Source of the DNA: Flavitalea plasmicola
GTDB taxonomy: Bacteria; Bacteroidota; Bacteroidia; Chitinophagales; Chitinophagaceae
Length of the DNA stretch: 64,000 nt
Assembly (NCBI RefSeq): GCF_030546645.1
Contig: NZ_JAUOTO010000006.1
Location: forward strand, 124,001-188,000
Direction: 5' to 3'
Numbering within the stretch: the stretch's first letter is position 1; each line of letters starts with the position of its first letter. The notes under the pieces were generated by a model. It was not told the origin of the DNA. It did no database searches and saw only the letters and a list, made by a program, of their open reading frames with translations. This document shows positions 25,203-34,270 of this stretch, piece after piece. The position numbers and the translations under genes are program-made.

Positions 25203-25365
25203 AAGATAATATTTTATTGCGGCAGAGTGATAGATCGTTGATCTAAACGCGGGTTGCCGGTTCCTATGCCCGGGTGCGGGAGATTCCTTGGAAAAATAAT
25301 GGTTATCCTTAGTAATACATATCTATCCGGCTGTATTCGTCGCAAAACATGCAGCGCACGGTATC

Positions 25366-25881
25366 TCATTTCCCCGCCGCCAGCGATTGTATCCTGGAAA
25401 AAAGATATTGCTCCGTTCCGGGCTCGAAACCCGATTGCTGATAGACCACCTCTCCCTTATCCACGATAAGGGACAAAGGAGGGTTCGTATAATGAAACGC
25501 CCGCTGCAGATCACCATTGACATCCCCATATACCTCGAAGGCCCAGTCATTCTGAAAAGCCGTATTCCGCATGTGGCTGAGCAGGTTGCCCTGGTCCACA
25601 CAGAGCGCCAGTACCGTAAAATGCACCGGATGCTTCATCCTGGCCCATTGCTGGCTGATAGCCGTCACTTCCCGGATGGAAACCTCCGAATTGACCGACC
25701 AGAAACACACGAGCACCAGGGACATGCCTCCCTTCACCGAAGCATAGCTCACCGTCTTTCCTTTCACATTCCTCAGCTGCACGGAATCCAAAGCGTCTTG
25801 CGCCCTTACGCCGGCGATAAAAGCCAGTGTGAGAAAAGAACAAAGCAGGAATATTTTGCTGACAGGGGGCATGTGCGACAT
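25366..25881 (-). CDS. Exported thioredoxin-fold protein lacking the CxxC motif
   Basis: A 171-residue protein with a hydrophobic N-terminal signal (KIFLLCSFLTLAFIAGVRAQ) and a TlpA/AhpC-like thioredoxin fold: LRNVKGKTVSYASVKGGMSLVLVCFWSV, then LALCVDQGN, then the cis-proline region TNPPLSLIVDKGEVVYQQSGF. At the position where thiol-disulfide proteins carry WCxxC, the sequence is FWSVNSE, so both active-site cysteines are missing. It is therefore unlikely to be a simple disulfide reductase. I chose the ATG at 25881; a longer frame would overlap the kinase gene upstream and add a non-secretory N-terminus. It follows the receiver-PAS-kinase gene by 50 bases on the same strand. Confidence 0.7.
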   Translation of the reverse strand: MSHMPPVSKIFLLCSFLTLAFIAGVRAQDALDSVQLRNVKGKTVSYASVKGGMSLVLVCFWSVNSEVSIREVTAISQQWARMKHPVHFTVLALCVDQGNLLSHMRNTAFQNDWAFEVYGDVNGDLQRAFHYTNPPLSLIVDKGEVVYQQSGFEPGTEQYLFSRIQSLAAGK

Positions 25882-25931
25882 TAAAAATACGAAATTCCGG
25901 GCACAGCCGGAGGCATCCGCCGGCCTGGGGG

Positions 25932-27410
25932 CTAAGGAAGACGATGGACTTTGCCGGAGAGGGGTATCACAACGGATAAGGTACATCCCTTCCCGGGGGA
26001 AGATACAATATCCGCCTTCCCGTTGTAGGATTCCACCCTGTTAAAGATATTGGTGATCCCGATGCCCTTCCGTTTTTGCTGTACGTCGAACCCGACCCCA
26101 TTGTCGATGATCAGCAGGGTCACGCTCCGGAGCGCAGTGCTAAGCCGGATCATGATGCTGTTGGCCTTGGCATGTTTGTAGATATTGCTCAGCTGTTCCT
26201 GCACAATGCGGAAAAGGGTTTCCTTGACGGGCGGGGGAAGGAGCTCTTCCTGCATGGTGGTCGCATCCAGCTCAACCACCTGGTTATAATTGTAATTCTC
26301 GATCAAATGCCCCAGTTCGTCCCGAAGGTCTTTTTCCGAGAAACGCGGCATCACCATGTGATGAGAGAGGTTTCGGGCTTCCTGGATGGCTTTCACCAGG
26401 CTCTGGCGGCAGCTTTCAATGATGTCGAGGTTGTTTTCGGGCTCCTCCAGGTAATACCCCAGCTTCAAATTTACGGAAGCCAGGATCTGGTTGATATTGT
26501 CGTGTAATTCCCGTCCCAGCGTATTCCGTTCCATCTCCTGCGTTTGCAGGATCACCCGGGTGATCTCCTTTTGCTGCTCAAGCCGGCTTCTCAGCCGCTC
26601 TTCTTCCATCTTCCTTTTTTCCGCGATGAGTTTTTTCTGCTCCGTGATATCCACGAATACCCCTATCACCCGGACGGCTTTTCCCGTGTCATCCCGCAGC
26701 GTATACACCCGGTCAAGCACGGTGCCGTATTTGCCGTCCGGAAGCAATATCCGCAGCTCGTCCTCCCAGGAGATAGCGGATGCTTTCACCTGCCGAAGCC
26801 TGGATATGACCCTTTTCCTGTCATCCGGATGTATCCGGCCCGTCCATTCTTCCAGCGCAGGGACGGGCTGCGCCGGATCATAACCCAGCAGGGTAAAGAA
26901 ATTCTCGCTCCACCATATCGTGTCCGTCACCAGGTCCCAATCCCATAAGGCATCTTTGGTCGCCCTTGAAATGGTCTGAAAACGTTCGTTCGATCTCCGG
27001 ATGGATTCCATGGCCTCCTGCTTTTCCCTCTCCACCCGGTGTTGCCGGATCGCCGTTTCAATGGCGGCGGACAATCTTTGCAGCCTGTCCTTCAAAACAT
27101 AGTCGTCCGCGCCCGCCTTGATAATGCCCGCGGCAAATTCTTCTGAGACGGTGCCCGTCACCAGGATAAAAGGAACATCGTCCGACCGTTGCCGTACGAC
27201 CTGTAACGCGTCTCTCGCGTCGAACTGGGGCATGGAATTGTCCGCCAGGATAATATCCGGCTGGAAATGTTCCAGTTCCTGTAAGAACTTCTCTTTTGTC
27301 ATTGCCAGGCAAAAGACGCCGGACGGGATGTCCTTTTGCAGCAATCGTTGAATGATCTCCGCATCGCCCGCATCGTCTTCCAGCATTAATATCTTTAATG
27401 TGTCGGCCAT
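25932..27410 (-). CDS. Receiver-PAS-histidine kinase (HisKA_3/NarX-type), cytoplasmic
   Basis: A 492-residue soluble signalling protein. Residues 1-125 form a receiver domain with the acidic pocket EDD and phospho-acceptor Asp57 ([11 protein letters not shown]). A PAS/PAC module lies about 150-275 ([29 protein letters not shown]), and the kinase core is of the HisKA_3 type with [20 protein letters not shown], then DNGVGFD and [12 protein letters not shown]. Such kinases usually phosphorylate LuxR/NarL-type regulators, but none lies nearby. The start at 27410 fits the receiver N-terminus [13 protein letters not shown] and overlaps the 3' end of the upstream response regulator gene by 16 bases, indicating coupled translation. 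It probably acts as an intermediate in a phosphorelay. Confidence 0.88.
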   Translation of the reverse strand: MADTLKILMLEDDAGDAEIIQRLLQKDIPSGVFCLAMTKEKFLQELEHFQPDIILADNSMPQFDARDALQVVRQRSDDVPFILVTGTVSEEFAAGIIKAGADDYVLKDRLQRLSAAIETAIRQHRVEREKQEAMESIRRSNERFQTISRATKDALWDWDLVTDTIWWSENFFTLLGYDPAQPVPALEEWTGRIHPDDRKRVISRLRQVKASAISWEDELRILLPDGKYGTVLDRVYTLRDDTGKAVRVIGVFVDITEQKKLIAEKRKMEEERLRSRLEQQKEITRVILQTQEMERNTLGRELHDNINQILASVNLKLGYYLEEPENNLDIIESCRQSLVKAIQEARNLSHHMVMPRFSEKDLRDELGHLIENYNYNQVVELDATTMQEELLPPPVKETLFRIVQEQLSNIYKHAKANSIMIRLSTALRSVTLLIIDNGVGFDVQQKRKGIGITNIFNRVESYNGKADIVSSPGKGCTLSVVIPLSGKVHRLP

Positions 27411-27859
27411 GGTGCTTGCTGTTGCAGCGGTGGTTGATTTAATAGCAGCCAATAGAATCCCAGGTTTTTTATCGCCTCCGCAAACCTTTCAAAATTCACC
27501 GGCTTCACGATATAGCTGTTCACCCCCAGGGCATAACATTGCTGTATATCCGGATCTTCCTTGGAGGAGGTCAGGATGACCACGGGCGTCGCCTTCGTAC
27601 GGTCATCCTCCTTCATCCTCTTCAGCACTTCGATCCCATTCACCTTTGGCATCTGGATATCGAGCAGCACAACTTTCGGGGGATATGCGACGTCCCGCAC
27701 GGCCTCGAATTTCCCCCGGGCAAACAGGAAGTCCAGCGCTTCCTCTCCATCCTTGACATGGACCAGGTTGTTGGCAAGACGGTTTTTCCTGAATTCACGG
27801 ATAGCAAGCTCTGCGTCCGTCATGTTGTCCTCTACCAATAATACGTCTACAGAGTTCAT
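27395..27859 (-). CDS. Single-domain response regulator (Rcp1-like)
   Basis: A 154-residue stand-alone receiver. The acidic pocket is VEDNMTDAE and the phospho-acceptor is Asp67 in [13 protein letters not shown]. The switch residues follow in [10 protein letters not shown] and the invariant Lys in [11 protein letters not shown]. The length and the loop [14 protein letters not shown] match the Rcp1 type that serves phytochrome-like or PAS histidine kinases. There is no output domain. It lies 12 bases after the ETR-like kinase gene and overlaps the following kinase gene, so it is the natural link between the two kinases. Confidence 0.92.
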   Translation of the reverse strand: MNSVDVLLVEDNMTDAELAIREFRKNRLANNLVHVKDGEEALDFLFARGKFEAVRDVAYPPKVVLLDIQMPKVNGIEVLKRMKEDDRTKATPVVILTSSKEDPDIQQCYALGVNSYIVKPVNFERFAEAIKNLGFYWLLLNQPPLQQQAPWPTH

Positions 27860-27871
27860 ATGATAGTATTT

Positions 27872-30628
27872 TTAATCAACAGGTAATGAAAAAGTGAAAC
27901 AGGCGCCGTTGCCCGGCTCGCCCTCTGCCCATACGGCTCCCCCATGTTTGGAAACGATCTTTTCCACCAGCGCCAGGCCGATGCCGGTGCCCTCGAACTG
28001 GTCTGCGGTATGAAGGCGCTGGAAGACCCTGAATAGCTTGCCCTTGTATTTGTTGTCGAACCCCACGCCATTGTCCTTCACGAAAAAAGCGATCTGCCCT
28101 TCATGCTGGTAGCTCCCCACTTCGATCCGGGCCGGCTTCCTGCCCGCGCTGTATTTCAGCGCATTCGAAAGGAGATTGACCCACACCTGCCTGATGGCGC
28201 CCAGATCTCCGCGCACTTTGGGAAGAGGATGGAGCTCCCATTCTATGGAAGACGCATCCATCCCTGCCGTAAGCTCTTCCGTCACAGCCTGTACCATCGA
28301 CGGCGTAGGGATCGTCGTCTTGATAATGTCCTGCCGGCTGGTGCGTGAAAAGGCAAGGAGATCATCGATCAGCCGCCCCATTTTCTGGGCATTATTGATG
28401 ATCACCGTCGTGATCCGGTGGGCCTCTGCGTCCAGCTTGCTGCTGTATTCCTCTTCCAGGATGCTGGCAAAACCCGTGATGCCCCGCAAAGGGGCCCGGA
28501 GGTCATGAGAGACGGAATAGGCAAAAGCCTCCATTTCTTTCGTGGCCGTCTCCAGCTGCGCGGTACGAAGGGTGATCCGGTTTTCCAGCTCTTCGTTCAG
28601 CTTATGCAGCTCTTCCTCCGCCTTCTTCCTGTCGGTGATGTCCGCTCTTATGGCGACATACTGATAGGGTTTGCCATTTTCTTCCAGGAAAGGAATGATG
28701 GTGGTGTCCACCCAGTAGATGCTGCCGTCCTTGGCCTTGTTCCTCAGTTCGCCACGCCAGATCTTTCCGTTCGCGATCGTCACCCATAGATTACGGATAT
28801 ACTCCGCCGGATGGTAGACCGAATTGATGAGACGGTGGTCCTGCCCCAGCAGCTCTTCCGCACTGTATTTGGAGATCCTGCAGAAATTATCGTTCACATG
28901 TGTAATGATCCCCTTCTGATTCGTGATCGCCACGATGGAGGCTTCGTCCAGGGCTAATTTATAGTCCGATACTTCTTTGAGGGTCTTGCGCAGGTTCTCC
29001 TCGACGCCTTTCAGCTCCGTAATGTCCGTGGAGATCCCAAAGATCGCATAAGGCCTGCCGGATGCGTCGTTCATCGTACTTTTCACGGAAATGTACGTAT
29101 GGATGCCATCATCCTGCGGAATGAGCTCTTCCTCTTTCAGGGTGCGGCCGGCGGCCATCACCCGCCGGTCCACCGCCATCACGGCATCCGCCGCTTCGGA
29201 AGGAAGAATGGAGCGATCGGTTTTGCCGAGGACTTCGCTGGCGTCGAGATGAAAGAGCTCCAGGAACCGGGAATTCACCATCAGGTATTGTCCCTGCAGG
29301 TCCTTGACATAAATGACTGCTTCAGAATTATCGACGATGGCCCGCAGCAGCTGCTGGCTTTCCCGGAATGCCTGTTCGGCCTGCTTCCGTTCCGTAATAT
29401 CCGCCCGGATGGCGACATATTGATAGGGTTTGCCATTTTCATCCAGGAAAGGGACGATGGTCGTATCCACCCAATAGATGCCGCCGTCCCTGGCCTTGTT
29501 CCTCAGCTCGCCCCGCCAGATCTTTCCATGCGCGATCGTCGCCCACAAATGGCGGATATACTCCGCCGGATGATAGCCCGAATTGATGATACGGTGGTCC
29601 TGGCCGATCAGCTCTTCCGCACTGTATTTGGAGATCCTGCAGAAATTTTCGTTCACATGCGTGATGATCCCCTTCTGATTCGTGATCGCTACGATGGAAG
29701 ATTCGTCCAGGGCATATTTATAGTCGGAGATCTCCTTGATGCTCTTATTCAGCGCAGCCGTTCGTTCCGCCACCCGCTGCTCCAGCGTCTCATTTAATTT
29801 ATGGATCTCCTCCCTCGCCTTCTTCTGTTCGGAGATATCCCGGATAAAACCGATAAAATGCCGGCGGCCCTGCCTGACCGCCGGCGAAATACGCAGCGCC
29901 ACATCCAGCTCGGCGCCGCTCTTATCGAGCGCTTGTATCTCGATGGTTTTTCCTGATACCGTACTTTTCCCGGTCTCCAGGCACCGGGCCAATCCTTTCT
30001 GATGAGCGTCGCGATACCGGTGCGGGATAATGACCTCGTTCAGGTTGCTGCCCGTCACCTCCCCGGCCGTCCAGCCGAAAATTGCTTCCGCCCGGGGATT
30101 CCATTTGCTGATCCTGCCAAGTTCGTCCATGACGATGATGGCATCCGGCGCGGCATCGAAGATCGTCTGCACCTGCGCCTCGTTTTCCCGGCTTTGCTCT
30201 TCCGCTAGTTTTCGTTGGGTTATCTCCGCTTCCAGCTCCTGCGGCGATCTCAGGGAAAAGGCCTGGGGCAGCAGCTTGACCACGGAGAAGACGGTGATCC
30301 AGCTGAGCACGCCCGTGATCAGGCGCACCAGGGCATTCAGACGATACATGGGTATCCAGAACGCTATGGCATCCAGGAAATGCGTGGAACCGCAGGCCAG
30401 GATAAATGCCGCAAAAAGGAAATATAATTTAAGGAATGGCAGACCCTGCTTTTTGGAGATATACCGGATGATCGCCAGGGGTATGCTGAAATAAGCTGCC
30501 CATATCAGGAGATCGCTGACGATATAAAGCCATCCGTGGAATTCGGTCCAGCGACCGCAATGCCATTTGGGTGGCCAATCAGTATCGTCAAACAGGCGGG
30601 TGAAAAAGTCTGCTATTTGTCGGAACAT
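27872..30628 (-). CDS. Multi-PAS histidine kinase with ethylene-receptor-like membrane domain
   Basis: A 918-residue sensor kinase. Residues about 30-125 form three transmembrane helices that resemble the ethylene-binding domain of plant ETR1. AYFSIP and FILACGSTH align with ETR1 AYFSIP and FIVLCGATH. The ETR1 positions Asp25, Tyr32, Ile35, Pro36, Ile62, Cys65 and His69 are matched at a constant offset by Asp39, Tyr46, Ile49, Pro50, Ile76, Cys79 and His83. Four PAS/PAC modules follow; the second and fourth are near duplicates. The HisKA core has YSVSHDLRAPLRGITGF and an HATPase with NLLSNALKYS and FEGTGIGLAL. The chosen ATG at 30628 gives the better N-terminus; an earlier one at 30673 is possible. 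A receiver gene follows 12 bases downstream. Confidence 0.88.
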   Translation of the reverse strand: MFRQIADFFTRLFDDTDWPPKWHCGRWTEFHGWLYIVSDLLIWAAYFSIPLAIIRYISKKQGLPFLKLYFLFAAFILACGSTHFLDAIAFWIPMYRLNALVRLITGVLSWITVFSVVKLLPQAFSLRSPQELEAEITQRKLAEEQSRENEAQVQTIFDAAPDAIIVMDELGRISKWNPRAEAIFGWTAGEVTGSNLNEVIIPHRYRDAHQKGLARCLETGKSTVSGKTIEIQALDKSGAELDVALRISPAVRQGRRHFIGFIRDISEQKKAREEIHKLNETLEQRVAERTAALNKSIKEISDYKYALDESSIVAITNQKGIITHVNENFCRISKYSAEELIGQDHRIINSGYHPAEYIRHLWATIAHGKIWRGELRNKARDGGIYWVDTTIVPFLDENGKPYQYVAIRADITERKQAEQAFRESQQLLRAIVDNSEAVIYVKDLQGQYLMVNSRFLELFHLDASEVLGKTDRSILPSEAADAVMAVDRRVMAAGRTLKEEELIPQDDGIHTYISVKSTMNDASGRPYAIFGISTDITELKGVEENLRKTLKEVSDYKLALDEASIVAITNQKGIITHVNDNFCRISKYSAEELLGQDHRLINSVYHPAEYIRNLWVTIANGKIWRGELRNKAKDGSIYWVDTTIIPFLEENGKPYQYVAIRADITDRKKAEEELHKLNEELENRITLRTAQLETATKEMEAFAYSVSHDLRAPLRGITGFASILEEEYSSKLDAEAHRITTVIINNAQKMGRLIDDLLAFSRTSRQDIIKTTIPTPSMVQAVTEELTAGMDASSIEWELHPLPKVRGDLGAIRQVWVNLLSNALKYSAGRKPARIEVGSYQHEGQIAFFVKDNGVGFDNKYKGKLFRVFQRLHTADQFEGTGIGLALVEKIVSKHGGAVWAEGEPGNGACFTFSLPVD
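28636..29745. repeat. Intragenic duplication of a PAS/PAC module
   Basis: Two segments of about 350 bp, at 28636-28986 and 29395-29745, are near identical in sequence and offset by 759 bases. Both encode a PAS domain with IVAITNQKGIITHVN and a PAC ending PYQYVAIRADIT. Differences are mostly synonymous or conservative, pointing to a fairly recent duplication or ongoing gene conversion. Confidence 0.8.
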
Positions 30629-30792
30629 TGGTCTCGAAAACTTTAGATGAATGCATCTTTTTAGTACAGCCAAATACTAATTCAGAGTCTAAAAGTTTTC
30701 GCGACCGGTCGTAAAGGGGACTTTGTAGCGCTAGAAGTTAATACAAATACCTGATTTGATCAAATAATTATCCGTCAGGCCGCGGGAGCAGC

Positions 30793-32331
30793 CTACTTCT
30801 TGTTGACGTTTTGCAGCAGGATCAGCTCCCTGGCCTTGGCAGTCTTGAAATCCAGCCCTTTCAGAATGGCATCGCTGGTAGGAAGGGCCGCCACGTCCGG
30901 CAAAACCCCATGCCCATCCTTCTGCCGCCGTTTGTCTACCACCAGCCGGAACCTGGGCAGCCGGAACCGTACCCCCGTACCCGGCAGCGTCACATCCGGG
31001 ATCATCCAGGCGGTATTGCCATAATAGCCGCCCCCCGTTTCCTCTCCCACGATGGTGACATTCTTTTGCCCTTTCAACGCACCCGCGAACAAGCAGGTGG
31101 CGGAGAAAGAATTGCCCCCGGTGAGAATGTATACCCTGCCGTCAAAATGATTTTTCCTCAGCGGGCTGAAATAATGCCGCTCGAAATATCCGAAATGATA
31201 TTTCCCATCGCCGCGGCGGCGGCTGACCACATTCATCAGCACACGGTATAGAAAGCTGTTCTCAATGTATTTGTCATATTGGCTATGACGGTGCAATGCA
31301 TATAGCGAGTCGGCTACCTTAAATTTCTTGTCGATCAGATACCGGGTCAGCAGCGTAGAATTGGTCGCATCTCCGCCGCCATTGATCCGGACGTCGATCA
31401 CCAGGTTCTGTACATGCTTTTCCGACAGCGTTCGAAAGCTCCGGCGGAAAAATCGGCGCAGATGATTCCCGTGCTCGAATGTGTTCAGCGCCATGAAACC
31501 CGTGGTATTCGTGCTGTCCAGCTGCAGGTTGCGGGTAAGGAAGGCCTCCCGCTCTTTCCGTTCCCTGCGCTCCTTCCGCCTGGGCTCCCGCCCCAGACCG
31601 GGCCTTCGCACCCCTTCAGGCGCACGCAACGGCCTTGCCTTGCGGGAAGTGTCCGCCCGGGGATCATATTGCGTAATAAGCGCTTCCCGCAGCAGCTTCG
31701 CCGAATCCAGGTAGGTGATGGAATAAGTGGGCGTATCGCCGATCACCTGCTTATACCAATAGCCGAAATTAAGTCCCGTGCTCAGGTACTGGTACTTCCC
31801 CGTGAGATTATACCCGTCACTGACAAAATAGTTGAATAAGGTGTCCGTCAGCTGTGCCGTACTCCATCCATTGATGCTCTTGATGACCACTCCCCGCTTC
31901 AGCAGGGAATCCTTCCGGTTCAGGTTCGCGGAGACGACCATCGTGTCTTTCCAGCATTTCAGGATCAACGGGAATTGCGGCAGCTTCGCCGTGTCCATGA
32001 AATGGCCAAACGCCTTGGAGCTGCGGACAGACGTATGCCCGCAATCCACCTTGGCGATGACATAGCTCAGCAACGTCCTGAACTGTGGCTCGGTCATGGA
32101 ATCCCTGATACACGCAAATCCCTTGTCGAAATAAAAGTTCATGCTGTCCCTGGAGGTATACCAGTATAGGCTGGGATGCATTTCCTCCAGGATATGGCGG
32201 AAGAGCTGGTAGTCGTCCCGTAGAACCGCCGGCGCATATTTTTTGTCCGGGTTAAACGCCTGCCGGGTCGTTCCGCAGGAAACGACGACTACGGATAAAC
32301 ATAATATAAGATGGTACAGACTTCTTTGCAT
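30793..32331 (-). CDS. S41 family (C-terminal processing type) peptidase, lipoprotein
   Basis: A 512-residue lipoprotein: signal peptide MQRSLYHLILCLSVVVVSC with the lipidated Cys in VVSC. After an N-terminal helical region (DDYQLFRHILEEMHPSLYWYTSRD) and a degenerate PDZ-like part (GVVIKSINGWS), the S41 peptidase domain begins around NLVIDVRINGGGDATNS. The likely nucleophile is the serine in GGNSFSATCLFAGAL. Between them is an unusually basic linker (about residues 240-275, repeated RRKERRERKERE). Members degrade periplasmic or outer-membrane-associated peptides. The ATG at 32331 gives the signal peptide and avoids overlap with thiL, whose stop lies 7 bases upstream. It is in the same direction as thiL and the suhB-like gene, probably one transcript. 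Confidence 0.85.
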   Translation of the reverse strand: MQRSLYHLILCLSVVVVSCGTTRQAFNPDKKYAPAVLRDDYQLFRHILEEMHPSLYWYTSRDSMNFYFDKGFACIRDSMTEPQFRTLLSYVIAKVDCGHTSVRSSKAFGHFMDTAKLPQFPLILKCWKDTMVVSANLNRKDSLLKRGVVIKSINGWSTAQLTDTLFNYFVSDGYNLTGKYQYLSTGLNFGYWYKQVIGDTPTYSITYLDSAKLLREALITQYDPRADTSRKARPLRAPEGVRRPGLGREPRRKERRERKEREAFLTRNLQLDSTNTTGFMALNTFEHGNHLRRFFRRSFRTLSEKHVQNLVIDVRINGGGDATNSTLLTRYLIDKKFKVADSLYALHRHSQYDKYIENSFLYRVLMNVVSRRRGDGKYHFGYFERHYFSPLRKNHFDGRVYILTGGNSFSATCLFAGALKGQKNVTIVGEETGGGYYGNTAWMIPDVTLPGTGVRFRLPRFRLVVDKRRQKDGHGVLPDVAALPTSDAILKGLDFKTAKARELILLQNVNKK

Positions 32332-32338
32332 AGTAAGG

Positions 32339-33376
32339 TCATTTGCCGGCAAACGCATTCCAACCCTGCGCGGTAATATCAAACGTATTACCCCCCTTGG
32401 TAATTATCTTAGCCCCCTTCTCCGGTTCCGTCATATAACCAATGACGCTGATCTGTTCGTTCAGCACCAGTTTGTCATAGTCCTGCTGCGGGACGGTGAA
32501 CAGCAGCTCATAATCCTCTCCGCCGCTGAGGGCGCAGGCCGTCGGGTCCAGCTCGAATTTATAAGCGGCATTGCGCGTATCCTCCGCAATGGGGATCTTG
32601 TCTTCATACAACACACAGCCCAGCTCGCTTTGCCGGCATATGTGCAGGATCTCCGAGCTCAGCCCGTCACTGATATCCATCATGGAAGTCGGCATTATCT
32701 CCGCCTGCTGGAAGAACTCCACCTGGTCCTTTCTCGCTTCGGGCTTCAGCAGACGGCCGATCACATATTTCTCCCCTTCCAGGTCCGCCTTTATCTGCGG
32801 GCTTTCCAAAAAGATCTTTTTTTCTCTTTCCAGCAGGATAAGCCCGATATAGGCCCCCCCAAGATCGCCCGTACAGCAAAGCAGGTCGCCTTTCTTCGCC
32901 GTGCTGCGCTTCACGAACTGATCAGGGCTCACCTCGCCGATGGCCGTGACGGAGATGATGAAACCTTTTTGTGAGCTGGCCGTATCCCCGCCCACCAGGT
33001 CGACGCCATATTTGTCACAGGCCGCATACACGCCTTCATAGAACTCCTCCAGCGCTTCCAGGCTTATCCGGTTGCTGATGCCGATGCTCAACGTGATCTG
33101 CGTGGGCGTGGCATTCATCGCATAGATGTCGCTGAGGTTCACCACCACGGATTTATAACCCAGGTGCCGCAAGGGGGTATACATCAGATCGAAGTGGACG
33201 CCCTCGATCAGCAGATCGGTTGACACCACCGTCTGCTTGCCGAAGTGATCGATCACCGCGGCGTCGTCGCCCACACCCACGATGGTGCTGGCATGCTGTA
33301 TCTCGATATTCCTGGTAAGATGCTCAATCAGCCCAAATTCACCCAAAGACGATATTTCAGTCCTGCTCTCGCTCAT
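32339..33376 (-). CDS. thiL: Thiamine-monophosphate kinase
   Basis: A 345-residue cytoplasmic kinase making thiamine diphosphate from thiamine monophosphate. The family pattern is intact: EFGLIEHL at the N-terminus, VGVGDDAAVI, STDLLIEGVHFDLMYTPLRHLGYKSVVVNLSDIYAMNA, LVGGDTASSQKGFIISVTAIG, MDISDGLSSEI and the late ALSGGEDYELLFTVP. Divalent metal ligands are the aspartates of GDDA and GGDT. No thiamine biosynthesis genes or TPP riboswitch are near. It is preceded by a suhB-like gene with a 10-base gap and followed by the S41 gene with a 7-base gap, consistent with one operon. Confidence 0.95.
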   Translation of the reverse strand: MSESRTEISSLGEFGLIEHLTRNIEIQHASTIVGVGDDAAVIDHFGKQTVVSTDLLIEGVHFDLMYTPLRHLGYKSVVVNLSDIYAMNATPTQITLSIGISNRISLEALEEFYEGVYAACDKYGVDLVGGDTASSQKGFIISVTAIGEVSPDQFVKRSTAKKGDLLCCTGDLGGAYIGLILLEREKKIFLESPQIKADLEGEKYVIGRLLKPEARKDQVEFFQQAEIMPTSMMDISDGLSSEILHICRQSELGCVLYEDKIPIAEDTRNAAYKFELDPTACALSGGEDYELLFTVPQQDYDKLVLNEQISVIGYMTEPEKGAKIITKGGNTFDITAQGWNAFAGK

Positions 33377-33386
33377 ATTGCTTGTA

Positions 33387-34172
33387 TTAACTCAGTTTAT
33401 AGGAAGGATCATTCACCACTTTCAACAGCTCGTCATGGATCTTCCCGTTGCTGGCAAGTATATGCGGCTGGTAAGGCGAATACCGGCGCCCCGTAAAATC
33501 GGAGACCCGGCCCCCCGCCTCCTCCACGATCAGGAAGCCCGCCGCACTGTCCCATGCCGACAGCTTATGTTCATAAAACCCGTCAAACCTGCCGGCCGCC
33601 ACCCAGCAAAGGTCCATGGCCGCCGAACCCAGCCGGCGCACCGGCACCCCGGCGCGTATCAGTCTTGAAAAGACCTCCAGCGGGCCATTCGCCTCATCCA
33701 GGTAAGAATAAGGGAAGCCCGTTACCAGGCAAGCCCTGCCAACAGACGTCTCGTCGCTGACATGTATCTTTTTATCATTGAGGGAAGCCCCATACCCTTT
33801 CTGCGCAAAAAAGAACTCGCGGATAAAAGGATTGTACACTGCCCCCAGGATCATTTCGCCATCCTGCTCCACTCCCACCGAAACACAGCACAACGGCAGG
33901 CCGTTGGCGAAATTCACCGTGCCGTCAATAGGGTCGATGATCCATTTGAACGAAGAGTCCATCGTAATAGCCCCGGCCTCTTCGCTAAGGATATAATGAT
34001 CCGGATAATCCTGCCTGATAACCTCGAAAATAGCCTTTTCTGAAGCATGGTCCGCCTCCGTAACCAGGTTATTAACGCCTTCCTTGTTGGAAATAGTGAA
34101 CTCACCCTGGAAATATTTCTGCATCACAGCCGCTCCTGCCTCAACAGCCTTAATTAATGTTGATTTTAGCAT
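33387..34172 (-). CDS. Inositol monophosphatase family protein (SuhB-like)
   Basis: A 261-residue metal-dependent sugar or inositol phosphatase. Signature motifs are SEEAG (glutamate metal ligand), IDPIDGTVNFANGLPLCCVSVGV (the DPxDGTxNF motif) and LSAWDSAAGFLIVEEAGGRVSDF (the WDxAAG motif). In bacteria such enzymes dephosphorylate inositol-1-phosphate or related compounds, and E. coli SuhB also influences rRNA transcription; which applies here is unknown. The ATG at 34172 is chosen. An exact TATATTTG -7 box ends 3 bases before it, suggesting a leaderless transcript that heads the suhB-thiL-S41 unit. Confidence 0.9.
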   Translation of the reverse strand: MLKSTLIKAVEAGAAVMQKYFQGEFTISNKEGVNNLVTEADHASEKAIFEVIRQDYPDHYILSEEAGAITMDSSFKWIIDPIDGTVNFANGLPLCCVSVGVEQDGEMILGAVYNPFIREFFFAQKGYGASLNDKKIHVSDETSVGRACLVTGFPYSYLDEANGPLEVFSRLIRAGVPVRRLGSAAMDLCWVAAGRFDGFYEHKLSAWDSAAGFLIVEEAGGRVSDFTGRRYSPYQPHILASNGKIHDELLKVVNDPSYKLS

Positions 34173-34270
34173 GCGCAAATATACAACCCGGTCCCCCAAA
34201 TTCCCTTATGAACCTGAGACCCAAAGACTATCATTGAACATTTTTAACTTACTTCGTGCATCAACCCAAT

